Assembly: GCF_000011485.1 (NCBI RefSeq)
Contig: NC_005071.1
Coordinates: 1,119,347 to 1,183,346, forward strand
Direction of reading: 5' to 3'
DNA: 64,000 nucleotides
From: Prochlorococcus marinus str. MIT 9313
GTDB lineage: Bacteria > Cyanobacteriota > Cyanobacteriia > PCC-6307 > Cyanobiaceae
The position numbers and the translations under genes are program-made. This document shows, piece after piece, positions 36,157 through 45,175 of this stretch (position 1 is the first letter of the stretch; each line of letters begins with the position of its first letter). Under the pieces are notes generated by a model. It was not told the DNA's origin. It ran no database searches and worked only from the letters and a program-made list of their open reading frames with translations.

Positions 36157-37086
36157 ATGCGACTAAACCTTCCATGGCAAAAATCAAGATCTGAAGTCGA
36201 AACCAGACAAGATCCACAACAGATATTCCAGAGCTCATTACTGGAAGCTGGTCGTCAACTCAGAGAGCGTCGCGAACAGTGTGGAATGAGCCTGCGTGAA
36301 TTAGCTGAAGAAACACGAATCACTACCCCCGTTTTAGAAGCAATTGAACGGGGGTGGGTCAAACGACTCCCAGAGCCAGCCTATTTGTGCTCAATGCTGC
36401 CGCTGCTGGAGCAGCATCTTGAACTAGCCCCAGGCAGCCTCAACGGGGCCATGCCAGAACGCAATGCCAGGAACCAAACTCATTCCAACAGGGGCCTGAC
36501 GCGATTCACCCCCGGCAGCATCGATGTCTTCACCACCTGGCAAGGGAGTGTGATTTATGCCGTGGTCATGCTCAGCAGCCTCTTGGCCCTCAATCACCAG
36601 CAAAAGCATCTTGCTGCACTCAACAGTCAATCACTCTCGCCAATCACAGTCAGCCTTGAGTCCCTTGATGATCAGCACGCAAGCAAGACAGCCAACCCCA
36701 CCCTTGATGGCCTAAGACCCCTGAAAGAAGCACGAAAACGATCTCCAGAACAATGGCTCAACGCAACCCTTATCCAGCACCAAGCTCAGGATGAGATGGG
36801 TCTACTGGAGATCAATCTCAGTCAGCCACGTATGCTCAAAATCAACAGTGCTGGAAAAGATCTCACAAATCTCAGAGAAGCTCAGGGGACACTCACTCTT
36901 CAATTGAGGCCACCCCTCCTACTAGAAATCAAGCCTCCAGCTGCTCCTGAGGACAGCGTCATTTGGAAGGGCCAGGCGCATACTCCCGAACCCAATCATC
37001 CTGGGATTTACCGACTCGCAGATGCCGTCAGCAAACCGGCTGCCGATTCAAGCGAACGTCCCCAGACAGCTCCTCTCTCACCATAG
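36157..37086 (+). CDS. RodZ-like helix-turn-helix membrane protein
   Basis: 309 residues. An N-terminal HTH_25 domain, LEAGRQLRERREQCGMSLRE and TRITTPVLEAIERG, followed by LPEPAYLCSMLPLLEQHLEL, is exactly the RodZ arrangement. One transmembrane helix follows at about 132-147 (VIYAVVMLSSLLALNH). A long linker leads to a beta-rich C-terminal domain resembling DUF4115. RodZ links the MreB cytoskeleton to the wall machinery and sets cell shape. Marine picocyanobacteria have divergent versions, so orthology is inferred. Its last 79 bases overlap the 3' end of malQ on the other strand. Confidence 0.78.
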   Translation: MRLNLPWQKSRSEVETRQDPQQIFQSSLLEAGRQLRERREQCGMSLRELAEETRITTPVLEAIERGWVKRLPEPAYLCSMLPLLEQHLELAPGSLNGAMPERNARNQTHSNRGLTRFTPGSIDVFTTWQGSVIYAVVMLSSLLALNHQQKHLAALNSQSLSPITVSLESLDDQHASKTANPTLDGLRPLKEARKRSPEQWLNATLIQHQAQDEMGLLEINLSQPRMLKINSAGKDLTNLREAQGTLTLQLRPPLLLEIKPPAAPEDSVIWKGQAHTPEPNHPGIYRLADAVSKPAADSSERPQTAPLSP

Positions 37087-38573
37087 CCGCTCAGAGCCCC
37101 ATCAAGAGCTGAATCAAAGCAAGACAACCGCCAACACCAATTCCCCTCGACAGTGCCAGGGGTGTTGAAACGAGCTGCATCATCTAAATGAAGCAAATCC
37201 TGCACTGGGGTCATCACTAAACACGCCTCTGTCGCTAGGCCTAGCTCCAACAACTGCCAACCAGGGGCATGAACTGCACCCTTCAATCGATCTGCGACCC
37301 GCTCACGGGCGTCGAGATCAAGCTGCTGCCACCAACCCAGCGTCGTTGGATTGTCGTGAGTGCCTGTATAAACCACCCAGTGATGACCCTGAATATTTTC
37401 AGGTAGATAAGGATTACTGGGATTGCCATCAAAAGCAAACTGGAGAATTTTCATTCCAGGCAAACCAAATTGGTCTCGTAGCTCTTCCACATCAGGAGTA
37501 ATCACTCCCAGATCTTCTGCAATCAGTGGCAAGCTGCCACCAGCATCACGCCTTAGCCTCTTCAATAAAGCTGCCCCTGGAGAAGACCGCCACTCCCCGT
37601 GCTCCGCTGTCGAATCGGATCCAGGAACTGCCCAATAAGACGCAAGCGCCCTGAAATGGTCGAGGCGTAAAAGATCCACCTGTTGCCATTGACGCACAAA
37701 GCGGCTACGCCACCAATGGAATCCACTCAAGCGATGCCGCCACCAGCGATAAACAGGCGTGCCCCAGAGTTGTCCTGTACTGGAGAAATAATCAGGGGGA
37801 ACACCACTTTGGATCTCAAGCTCCCCGCCTTGAAGAATCGAAAACAGGCCCTGATGACTCCAGACGTCAGCGCTATCGCGCGCAACATAGAAAGGCAGAT
37901 CACCAAACAACAAAACGCCAAGCTCGCCTGCTAGATGTCTCAGTGCTTGCCACTGCCGATCAAGCTGCCATTGCAGCAAACGATGTTCAAGCAGAGCCTC
38001 CTGATGATGACCTTTCCAGGCATTGAGGGCACTACGTTGATGAGCTGCCAAGCCTTCCGGCCATTCCCACCAAGGAAGGCCTTGATGCTGACGACGGAGC
38101 TCCATAAATAAAACATGGTCCTCAAGCCAGAACTGCTTGCCACACCAACTCTCAAAGGCAAGATGCTGATCTCTAGCCTGCTCAAGCCAAGCCTCCCTTA
38201 AGGCAATGCCAAGTCGCTGACTGCGAAGGTCAGCCAAAGCAAAATCAACCGAGGCGCAAGGCTCCTGGATAGGAACTGTTCCTGGCAACTCACGCAGAAC
38301 GGATGCAGACAGGAAATCCTCATCAACAAGATCATCGGCATCAAGCAACCAAGGGTTTAGAGCAAAGCTTGAAGGGGAGCTGTAGGGAGACCCTGTCGCA
38401 TCAGGAGGAGCCAAAGGCAACAACTGCCACACACCAATGTCATGGCGAGCAAGTGATTGCAACCAAGCCCTTGAAGGGGCACCGAAACTGCCGCAAACTG
38501 GACTGACAGGCAGTGCTGTGGGATGAAGTAACACCCCGGTCGTGCGGACTAACGCTGAACTGCCCTCAACCAT
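37008..38573 (-). CDS. malQ: 4-alpha-glucanotransferase (amylomaltase)
   Basis: 521 residues from ATG 38573; a TTG one codon earlier is possible. It is GH77. The start is SGVLLHPT-like, followed by VCGSFGAPSRAWLQSLARHD and PPDATGSPYSSPSSFALNPW. The nucleophile Asp is in LLRLDHFRALASYW, the acid Glu in LPLIAEDLGVITPDVEEL, and the third carboxylate in VYTGTHDNPTTLGWW. It moves alpha-1,4-glucan segments during glycogen metabolism. The 3' end overlaps the RodZ-like gene by 79 bases tail to tail, so about 26 C-terminal residues are encoded antisense to it. Confidence 0.94.
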   Translation of the reverse strand: MVEGSSALVRTTGVLLHPTALPVSPVCGSFGAPSRAWLQSLARHDIGVWQLLPLAPPDATGSPYSSPSSFALNPWLLDADDLVDEDFLSASVLRELPGTVPIQEPCASVDFALADLRSQRLGIALREAWLEQARDQHLAFESWCGKQFWLEDHVLFMELRRQHQGLPWWEWPEGLAAHQRSALNAWKGHHQEALLEHRLLQWQLDRQWQALRHLAGELGVLLFGDLPFYVARDSADVWSHQGLFSILQGGELEIQSGVPPDYFSSTGQLWGTPVYRWWRHRLSGFHWWRSRFVRQWQQVDLLRLDHFRALASYWAVPGSDSTAEHGEWRSSPGAALLKRLRRDAGGSLPLIAEDLGVITPDVEELRDQFGLPGMKILQFAFDGNPSNPYLPENIQGHHWVVYTGTHDNPTTLGWWQQLDLDARERVADRLKGAVHAPGWQLLELGLATEACLVMTPVQDLLHLDDAARFNTPGTVEGNWCWRLSCFDSALDGALSGYGERGAVWGRSLESAAGLLTASASR

Positions 38574-38714
38574 CAAAAAACACCAGAAAATAAAAACAAC
38601 AGTGGAATCTGATCGAAGTCAGCATCTAGATCAGCCATTAGCCCCAATCAATCTTGGAAGGGCTTAGGCCGGGTCGTTACATACTCGCAAGATGCCTTGT
38701 CAGAAGTCTCGGTT

Positions 38715-38734
38715 AGTCCAAAAGCCATTGGACT
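38715..38734 (+). terminator. weak hairpin upstream of LCP gene
   Basis: AGTCCAA / TTGGACT with a 6-base loop, followed by TTTAAC. There is no rightward gene before it, so it may be part of the leader of the LCP gene starting at 38771 rather than a true terminator. Confidence 0.3.
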
Positions 38735-38770
38735 TTTAACCCTAAAGAGCTGTAGTTGAGCAAGACTGTG

Positions 38771-39772
38771 ATGCCGCTGTCCTCAACACGGTTGATGCCT
38801 ACACAAGATTCAGGCAAAACGCCAACGCCATCAAGCGTGGGTCACTGGATGGGGAAATATCCAGGCCGTACCTTGCTACGCCTGGCTGCGACCCTGGGTG
38901 GTCTTTGGCTGGCAAGCACGGCCCTGGGGCTGCTCTGGCCGAAGCCCGATCAAGTCGCCAAAGGCGATCCATCAGTGGACAAAGCAACCTCCCTAGCGCC
39001 GCTTCCCAAACAACCAATCATCATCTTGTTAGTGGGCATTGATTCGGACCAACTGAACGATCTCACAAACCAAGCTGCACCGATGGGTTCAGCCAATGCA
39101 GACAGCCTGATGCTCGTGAAGGTAGCGGCCAAGCAACCTGTTGAAGTGCTTCAGCTGCCTATTGAACTCGCTGTGACCCTGCCTGGAAGCAATGGGATGC
39201 AACCACTAGCGTCAAGTTACGGGCGGGGGGGGATTGCCCTTACCGCCGATGTGATTGCGGAAATCCTCGGCCTTAGAAAAGGACAACCCCATCGCTTTGT
39301 GGTGATCCCCCGCAAAGCGCTAAGAGTCCTTGTCGATGGACTCGGAGATGTGGAGGTCAACCTCAACGCGCCTTTTAAACACCAAGACAATGCCCAGAAC
39401 TATTCGGTGGACCTGCAAGCAGGACGGCAGAGACTTAATGGAGGCCAGGTAGAACAACTGGTTCGCTACCGCGCTGGTCCTGAAGAAGAAAGCGGTCGGC
39501 GTCAAAGACAACAATGGATCCTGAACGGTCTGTCTAGACAATTGCGACAGCCAAACACCCTCGCAAAACTCCCCAAACTTCTGAAAGAGTTTTCAAAAGA
39601 AGTGCAAACCGATATAACCCCTCGTGAGTTGTTAAGCCTCACGGCAGCGGCTCTTAGCAACAATCAATTCCCAATCATCAGCGAATTACCTCTAGCCCCA
39701 CGAGCCGGGGAACAAACCCTGCGGCAACTGAAAGCAAGCCACCCCATGCCGCTCTGGCCGCAGGGCAACTAA
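38771..39772 (+). CDS. divergent LytR-CpsA-Psr (LCP) family protein
   Basis: About 333 residues from ATG 38771; a TTG at 38756 would add five. There is a single N-terminal membrane anchor, LAATLGGLWLASTALGLLW. The LCP domain then runs ILLVGIDSD, ADSLMLVKVAA, VVIPRKALRVLVDGLGDVEV, LQAGRQRLNGGQVEQLVRYR and SGRRQRQQWI. The usual loop SIPRDT is replaced by QLPIELAVTLPG, and the DFGR motif is ESGR, so two catalytic features of the family are missing. LCP proteins attach polymers to the wall. This one may be inactive or altered. Compare the canonical paralogue at 45176-46072. Confidence 0.8.
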   Translation: MPLSSTRLMPTQDSGKTPTPSSVGHWMGKYPGRTLLRLAATLGGLWLASTALGLLWPKPDQVAKGDPSVDKATSLAPLPKQPIIILLVGIDSDQLNDLTNQAAPMGSANADSLMLVKVAAKQPVEVLQLPIELAVTLPGSNGMQPLASSYGRGGIALTADVIAEILGLRKGQPHRFVVIPRKALRVLVDGLGDVEVNLNAPFKHQDNAQNYSVDLQAGRQRLNGGQVEQLVRYRAGPEEESGRRQRQQWILNGLSRQLRQPNTLAKLPKLLKEFSKEVQTDITPRELLSLTAAALSNNQFPIISELPLAPRAGEQTLRQLKASHPMPLWPQGN

Positions 39773-39782
39773 CAGGGCCTCA

Positions 39783-40319
39783 TCAATCGGGCGACAGCAG
39801 CAGCCGTCGACGCAATTGCACCACGAGCTCCTCCAAAGAGGGCCCCTGCTGCAAGCCGCCCGCATTAGGGACTGCTGACAAAGCTGAGGGATCATCTGGA
39901 AGCAAACCGAACCACGGCAAACCATCCGAGCGGCGAAGGCTGAGGTCCCATTGGCCACCCAATTGCAGAACCCCAATCAAAGGAACATTGAGGGCCGCAC
40001 AGAGCGCTACATAAGCAGGTGCCACTCCAGGAATCTCCCCAGAGGGCAAAGGCGACACCATCAAAATGGTGGGCTGGCGCCATGCTCCCAGAGCCTCCAG
40101 CCAGCTACCACCATCTGGATGAAACATGGCTGGGTCACCACTCAGTTGCACCATTCCCACCTCCGCAAGCAACAAACCAAGAACCTGATGGGGATTTTCA
40201 GAACAGCGATGATGGCTCAACTCAACTCCCCAAGCGCTAGCCAAAAGCAAGCAACCAGCCCGCATCCGAGCATCAGGGAGGGGGCCAGCACCAACCAGAA
40301 AAGGGATGGGAGCAATCAT
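39783..40319 (-). CDS. conserved hypothetical protein, 178 aa
   Basis: Start at ATG 40319. There is no membrane segment or signal peptide. The protein is Leu/Gly/Pro-rich, with an alpha/beta look: PFLVGAGPLPDARMRAGCLL, TILMVSPLPSGEIPGVAPAY, VPLIGVLQLGGQWD and a C-terminal helix SLEELVVQLRRRLLL. The succession of hydrophobic strands and glycine turns suggests a Rossmann-like fold, but no binding motif is clear. It is divergent from prs with 86 bases between, and ends 11 bases from the LCP gene's stop. It is probably a lineage-specific cytoplasmic protein. Confidence 0.7.
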   Translation of the reverse strand: MIAPIPFLVGAGPLPDARMRAGCLLLASAWGVELSHHRCSENPHQVLGLLLAEVGMVQLSGDPAMFHPDGGSWLEALGAWRQPTILMVSPLPSGEIPGVAPAYVALCAALNVPLIGVLQLGGQWDLSLRRSDGLPWFGLLPDDPSALSAVPNAGGLQQGPSLEELVVQLRRRLLLSPD

Positions 40320-40405
40320 CAGGCGACCCTACATAGAGAAGAAGTTGAGATGGGAGCCTTTGCAGCACTAGCATCGGAGTACAGCTGATATTGCTCGCTG
40401 GCGAC

Positions 40406-41404
40406 GTGACGAGTTTTCTGACCGCAGCCCGTACCGAACAAGAGAGCATCAGCTATGACATGCAGCGTCTGCGCTTGTTCAGCGGCACCTCAAATCCAGC
40501 TCTTGCAAGAGAGATTGCGGCCTACCTAGGTGTTCCCGATGGTCCAAGGATCTGCAAACGGTTCGCAGATGGTGAGCTCTATGTACAAATCCAGGAATCG
40601 ATCCGAGGTTGTGACGTCTTCCTGATTCAGCCCACCTGTGCGCCAGTGAACGACAATTTGATGGAGCTGCTGATCATGGTTGATGCCTGTCAGCGCGCCT
40701 CTGCCAGGCAGATCACTGCGGTAGTTCCCTACTACGGCTATGCAAGAGCCGACCGCAAAACGGCTGGTCGCGAGTCAATCACTGCCAAGCTCACCGCAAA
40801 CCTACTGGTGAAATCTGGCGTGAACAGAGTCCTCGCCATGGATCTGCATTCCGCCCAAATCCAGGGCTACTTTGACATCCCTTGCGATCACATCTACGGC
40901 TCACCAGTCTTGGTTGATTACCTCGCAGCACAAGAACTTAACGAAGTCGTGGTGGTATCTCCAGATGTTGGAGGAGTCGCACGAGCCCGAGCCTTTGCGA
41001 AACAAATGAGGGATGCGCCACTGGCAATTATTGATAAGCGCCGATCAGGTCACAACGTTGCCGAAAGTCTCACAGTGATCGGCGATGTGGCTGGGAAAAC
41101 AGCCATCCTGATCGACGATATGATCGACACTGGGGGAACAATTTGCTCAGGGGCTCGTCTTCTTCGACAACAAGGGGCTAAACGAGTTATTGCCTGTGCC
41201 TCCCATGCCGTGTTTTCGCCCCCCGCCTGCGAACGATTATCCGAAGAAGGCTTATTCGAACAAGTCTTGGTTACCAACAGCATTCCCATCGCTGCGGAAC
41301 GACACTTCCCTCAATTGCAGGTACTTTCAGTGGCCAATATGCTTGGCGAAGCGATTTGGCGCATCCATGAGGAAAGCTCTGTGAGCTCAATGTTTAGAGG
41401 ATGA
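40406..41404 (+). CDS. prs: ribose-phosphate pyrophosphokinase
   Basis: About 332 residues. The start is taken as GTG 40406 (VTSFLTAARTEQESI), which agrees with what I recall of homologues; TTG 40391 and ATG 40460 are alternatives. The body begins LRLFSGTSNPALAREIAAYL. The ATP-binding region YYGYARADRK and the metal site MDLHSAQIQGYFDIP are present. The PRPP-binding loop is AILIDDMIDTGGTICSGA. It makes PRPP from ribose 5-phosphate and ATP for nucleotide, histidine and tryptophan synthesis. A weak terminator is about 100 bases downstream. Confidence 0.95.
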   Translation: MTSFLTAARTEQESISYDMQRLRLFSGTSNPALAREIAAYLGVPDGPRICKRFADGELYVQIQESIRGCDVFLIQPTCAPVNDNLMELLIMVDACQRASARQITAVVPYYGYARADRKTAGRESITAKLTANLLVKSGVNRVLAMDLHSAQIQGYFDIPCDHIYGSPVLVDYLAAQELNEVVVVSPDVGGVARARAFAKQMRDAPLAIIDKRRSGHNVAESLTVIGDVAGKTAILIDDMIDTGGTICSGARLLRQQGAKRVIACASHAVFSPPACERLSEEGLFEQVLVTNSIPIAAERHFPQLQVLSVANMLGEAIWRIHEESSVSSMFRG

Positions 41405-42079
41405 CTCTGAGGTTAAGTCTAAAATTAGCTGCTAAGCAATAGAGATGACTCTTCTTAGAGCAGCTCATCAATATTTTAGCCACTAAAATCGAAGCAAAAT
41501 CAATAGGCCTTAACCCTCTAGGCCTTTTCAATTAATCCCAACTTGCTTGCTCTTTAAATGCTTCATTATTAAGTTAAAGGCATTTCAACTAGAGAAGACC
41601 TATGCGCAAGGCCCTTGCTTATCGATAAAAGTGTGACGAAAGAAGAAACTCAAACAGACTCTTAAAAAACCTTCTATAAACACTGTAGGACAGCCTAATC
41701 ATTCGTTTCCACAACCTGAAATCAAAGCCTTCAAAAGAAGCTGGCTTGACTTGACTAGTAACAAGCTTAAGCTACGAAATAAAAACGTTAAGCATTGCCG
41801 TTTCACGCTCATTACTCAAGCGACCTTGATGACTTGCATTACTGACCTCAATACATCTGATTCCTTTCGCAAAAGATCGTTTGTATTTAAAGTTTCAACA
41901 GACAGCTAATAAGCCTAAAACTAGATTAGCAAAAACAAGACTCCATGCTTATACTGACCGGATACTTGGCAGAACTTTATACTGATATTGAATATATAGA
42001 CCGCTAGCTTAATTTGAGAAGATGATAGTTCTGAGCATATATTGCAGTTAAATGCTGCTCTATCATTCTGAAATCAGCA
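41405..42079. other. long intergenic region
   Basis: About 675 AT-rich bases after prs. It contains the weak prs terminator at 41505-41528 and only short open frames (up to 26 codons at 41830) without support. Nothing else was seen. Confidence 0.5.
41505..41528 (+). terminator. possible terminator of prs
   Basis: The 6-bp stem AGGCCT/AGGCCT has a 9-base loop and is followed by TTTC. The stem is short, so confidence is modest. Confidence 0.4.
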
Positions 42080-42217
42080 ATGATGCTATCAAGAGCCACT
42101 AAATCAAATTCTGCCGGAAAAAGTCCGCCAATTAACACAGACAAGCAGCAGAGAGTAGAAGCTGAATTTCATCTTAAATTCTACGATTACTGTGATCAGC
42201 TTGCCATTCGTAACTAG
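42080..42217 (+). CDS. possible small soluble protein, 45 aa
   Basis: A 46-codon frame beginning with two ATG codons (42080, 42083). The first half is polar (SRATKSNSAGKSPPINTDK). The second half is a charged amphipathic stretch, RVEAEFHLKFYDYCDQLAIRN. The even mixture of Glu, Lys, Phe and Tyr looks like a real helix rather than chance, and it is the longest believable frame in this 860-base gap. There is no ribosome-binding site and no known family. The next gene starts 49 bases downstream on the same strand. Confidence 0.42.
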   Translation: MMLSRATKSNSAGKSPPINTDKQQRVEAEFHLKFYDYCDQLAIRN

Positions 42218-42266
42218 GCTTTATTGACTTGACTCCTCAAAAACTTGTCACTCTCATTCCCTTGCC

Positions 42267-42803
42267 ATGACTCAACTAAGTCTAATTGAGTTAGAAAAGC
42301 AGGCCTCTGATGCCGGCCTGCTCTTGAGGCTGCAGGTGAGAAGACCACTCAATCTCTGGTCCTTAAAATTAGTTGTCGCACAAGCTCTCGATCAGGAACG
42401 TATACAGCTTTGGGGTGAGATGAAGGCTTGGGCCTATGCAGGCGAGAAGGGATTACAGCTCGACACAATGCGTGTTCATCCTGAAGCACCCGCCGGAGCA
42501 GGGGATCTCATCTGGGTTGGCACCATGACCTGGGCACTTGAAGCCACTCCTTGTAAACAGGCTCGACTACTGGCAATTTGTGATGAAGGGCGCCAGCACC
42601 ATCGCTTAATTCGTTATTTCCGGCAACGTGGATTTCTTACTATCCGAGAGCTAGGAGCAGCCCCAATGGATTTCCCACTCAGGATGATCTGGGGGGGAGC
42701 CGGAGCGTTAATGGTTGGAAGCTGCAGTGAGGTGCTGGAACGTAATCAGCGTCGTTGGCAAACCTGCCGGGGATTGCGCAGAGATCATTCTTCACCAGCG
42801 TGA
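42267..42803 (+). CDS. conserved hypothetical protein, GNAT-like C-terminus
   Basis: 178 residues. The N-terminal part ([20 protein letters not shown], then [22 protein letters not shown]) is mixed alpha/beta. The block [25 protein letters not shown] resembles the last helices of a GNAT acetyltransferase (relation of 'a...D...H..l..yy...GF'), but the usual Q/RxxGxG/A loop is absent. The C-terminus includes [11 protein letters not shown], perhaps membrane-touching. Homologues occur across cyanobacteria as far as I recall, without assigned function. It converges on lipA with a 19-base overlap of the 3' ends. Confidence 0.7.
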   Translation: MTQLSLIELEKQASDAGLLLRLQVRRPLNLWSLKLVVAQALDQERIQLWGEMKAWAYAGEKGLQLDTMRVHPEAPAGAGDLIWVGTMTWALEATPCKQARLLAICDEGRQHHRLIRYFRQRGFLTIRELGAAPMDFPLRMIWGGAGALMVGSCSEVLERNQRRWQTCRGLRRDHSSPA

Positions 42804-43705
42804 TAACTACTACGCACTAGAGGCCCGCTACGCACCTGAGCAAATCCAAGCTTGCAAGCAACTTCAGCCAAGTTCTTGAAATCCTCAGGATGCCAATAAC
42901 GATGCACCGGAATATGTGCCAATGAAGGGCGCAGATACTGACCCAATGTGACCCGTTGACAGTCAACAGAACGGAGATCCTCAAGAGTCTGAACCACCTC
43001 TTCTTGCTCTTCTCCTAGTCCCAACATCAAGCCTGATTTAGTAGGGATGTTGGGAGCAAGTTCCCGCGCTGCAGCCAGCAGACTGAGAGAATGGTGATAC
43101 GTAGCTCCCCGTCGAACCTTGCTCTGAAGCCTTTCAACGGTTTCGAGGTTGTGGTTGAAACAAACTGGTGCAGCCATGAGCAACTGCGTGAGTCGTTCTC
43201 TCTGGGCCTCTAATGCCTTGGCCAGATCAGCGACTCCGCCCCAAAAATCCGGCGTCAGCACTTCTATCTCAATAAGAGGATTGCGCTGGCGAATGGCCGC
43301 CATGGTCTCAGTAAAAATACTGACGCCATGGTCGGGCAAATCATCCCTTGCTACTGAAGTAAGAACCACATAACGAAGACCCATCTGCTGCACCGCATCT
43401 GCAACTCGCTCTGCTTCGAGTGGATCGATTGCCTGAGGAGATTGGCCTTTCATGACCTGGCAAAAAGCACAACTACGCGTACAGATCGATCCGCCTAGGA
43501 GAAAAGTTGCTGTACCGGCTGCGTAACACTCGCCGCGATTGGGACAACGCCCTTCCTCACAAATGGTGTGAAGATGATTCCCCTTCACCAGCTGCTGCAT
43601 CTGCTCCAATTGGGAGACGCTGCCGATGGGGCGCCGCAACCATTCCGGAAGGCGCTCCGCAGGCAAAATGGAGCTGTATTGGGTTGGGCGATGGGTGGAA
43701 GACAT
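42785..43705 (-). CDS. lipA: lipoyl synthase
   Basis: About 306 residues from ATG 43705 ([12 protein letters not shown]); a start at 43741 would overlap recR by 32 bases. The auxiliary-cluster cysteines are in [12 protein letters not shown], and the radical-SAM cluster in [10 protein letters not shown]. Other family blocks are [50 protein letters not shown] and LGQYLRPS. It inserts two sulphur atoms into octanoyl groups on carrier proteins such as the E2 subunits and the glycine-cleavage H protein. It lies directly after recR on the same strand with 4 bases between stop and start. Confidence 0.95.
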   Translation of the reverse strand: MSSTHRPTQYSSILPAERLPEWLRRPIGSVSQLEQMQQLVKGNHLHTICEEGRCPNRGECYAAGTATFLLGGSICTRSCAFCQVMKGQSPQAIDPLEAERVADAVQQMGLRYVVLTSVARDDLPDHGVSIFTETMAAIRQRNPLIEIEVLTPDFWGGVADLAKALEAQRERLTQLLMAAPVCFNHNLETVERLQSKVRRGATYHHSLSLLAAARELAPNIPTKSGLMLGLGEEQEEVVQTLEDLRSVDCQRVTLGQYLRPSLAHIPVHRYWHPEDFKNLAEVACKLGFAQVRSGPLVRSSYHAGEE

Positions 43706-43709
43706 TGCT

Positions 43710-44279
43710 TTATTGCATAGCTCGACGACCTTCAAGCGCACGAGTCAGGGTAACTTCGTCGGCATACTCCAACTCACTACCAACAGGAAGGCCGTAGGCG
43801 ATTCGACTCACTTGAGTAAACGGCTTTAATAACCGTGCCAGATAAAGGCTAGTGGTGTCACCTTCCACACTGGGAGTGAGAGCGAGAATGACCTCGCTAA
43901 TGCCATCACGATCAACGCGTTGAATCAAGCTTGGGATCTGCAGCATGTCCGGCCCGATACCATCCATTGGTGAGATCAGTCCGCCGAGAACGTGGTAACG
44001 GCCCTTATATTCCCTGGTTCTTTCGAGAGCTAACAGATCTCGGGAATCAGCCACCACACAAAGCAATTGATCGCATCGCTTGCCATCACGGCAAATGTCG
44101 CAAAGAGGCTCCGCGCTGAGATGAAAACAGGTCTGACATTGACCCACTTGAGAACGGGCCGCGAGGAGTGCATCAGCAAAAGCGCGGATTTGATCTTCTG
44201 GTTGTCTCAACAGATGCAGGGCAAGTCTCTGGGCCGTTCGTGGCCCAATCCCAGGCAGACGCTCGAACTGGTCGATCAA
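43710..44279 (-). CDS. recR: recombination mediator protein RecR
   Basis: 189 residues if it starts at TTG 44279 ([20 protein letters not shown]). The helix-hairpin-helix is followed by the C4 zinc finger [16 protein letters not shown] and a Toprim domain ([65 protein letters not shown]). Translation in the same frame upstream gives [11 protein letters not shown], the usual RecR start, but no ATG, GTG or TTG precedes it before the stop at about 44345. Only CTG, ATC or ATT codons are available. The true start may therefore be non-standard. With RecO it loads RecA on gapped DNA. Confidence 0.9.
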   Translation of the reverse strand: MIDQFERLPGIGPRTAQRLALHLLRQPEDQIRAFADALLAARSQVGQCQTCFHLSAEPLCDICRDGKRCDQLLCVVADSRDLLALERTREYKGRYHVLGGLISPMDGIGPDMLQIPSLIQRVDRDGISEVILALTPSVEGDTTSLYLARLLKPFTQVSRIAYGLPVGSELEYADEVTLTRALEGRRAMQ

Positions 44280-44415
44280 GCGAGCCAGGGGTCGAGTAAA
44301 GCCGCTCAGGGGTCCGCCGCAGATACTCAGAATCTTGGCAGTTCACCAGGTGGCAATTGTTGATCAAGCCAAGACCATACGCCGGCAGAATGGTCAGGAG
44401 TCCGGTTCTGTTCCA

Positions 44416-44970
44416 ATGCTTGAACTTGTGCGAACCATTTCACGTGTGGGTTTCGCTTGTGCGCTTGTGATGTTGCTCGCTGCCTGCAGTGGTTCATATG
44501 CAGGCATGAACTCCTTCCAGAGCCCGGATGGTCGTTATGCATTCCTTTATCCCAATGGATGGAGCCGTGTGAGCATGAATGGAGGGCCTCAGGTGGTATT
44601 TCACGACTTAATCAACAGCGACGAAACACTAAGTTTGGCTGTTTCGAAAGTTGACGAAAAGGGAGATCTGCAAGCCCTAGGGAGTCCAATCGCAATTGGG
44701 GAACGTTTAAGCCGTGAAGTGATTGCACCTCAAGGCAGTGGGCGAGAGGCTGAGTTAGTAGACGCCAATCAGCGTGAAGCAGGAGGACACATCTTTTACG
44801 ATTTGGAGTATACCGTTCATCTTGAAGATCGAGAACGTCATGAGCTAGCAACAGTGGTCGTTGATCGGGGGCGTTTATATACATTAGCAGCAAGCACTAA
44901 CGAGTTTAGATGGAATAAAGTCAAGGGGCTGTTCAAAGAGGTAATCACATCATTTACATTCCTAATCTAA
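44416..44970 (+). CDS. CyanoP, PsbP-like photosystem II lipoprotein
   Basis: 184 residues from ATG 44416; the frame is open upstream to 44335 without conservation. The N-terminus MLELVRTISRVGFACALVML followed by LAACSGS is a lipoprotein signal with lipobox LAAC. The PsbP domain starts FQSPDGRYAFLYPNGWSRVS. It continues VVFHDLINSDETLSLAVSKV and GHIFYDLEYTVHLEDRERHE, and ends LYTLAASTNEFRWNKVKGLF. CyanoP is a lumenal, membrane-tethered assembly factor of photosystem II. It is divergent from recR with the two 5' ends very close. Confidence 0.9.
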   Translation: MLELVRTISRVGFACALVMLLAACSGSYAGMNSFQSPDGRYAFLYPNGWSRVSMNGGPQVVFHDLINSDETLSLAVSKVDEKGDLQALGSPIAIGERLSREVIAPQGSGREAELVDANQREAGGHIFYDLEYTVHLEDRERHELATVVVDRGRLYTLAASTNEFRWNKVKGLFKEVITSFTFLI

Positions 44971-45175
44971 TCATTAAAGTCCGTAAAAGAAAACACATAA
45001 CAACAATAGTTTATTGTTCAATGCCAATAAATTGGATGCAAAAGCCAACTTCTAGTCTTTATTGCTATTTCTTACATATCATGGAGTTGAAGTTGAACAA
45101 ACACTTCATATCAAATTTCCCATTAAGAACTCAAGGAAAAAGGAATGATTCAGCTTTGATCTGCCACCGATCGAT

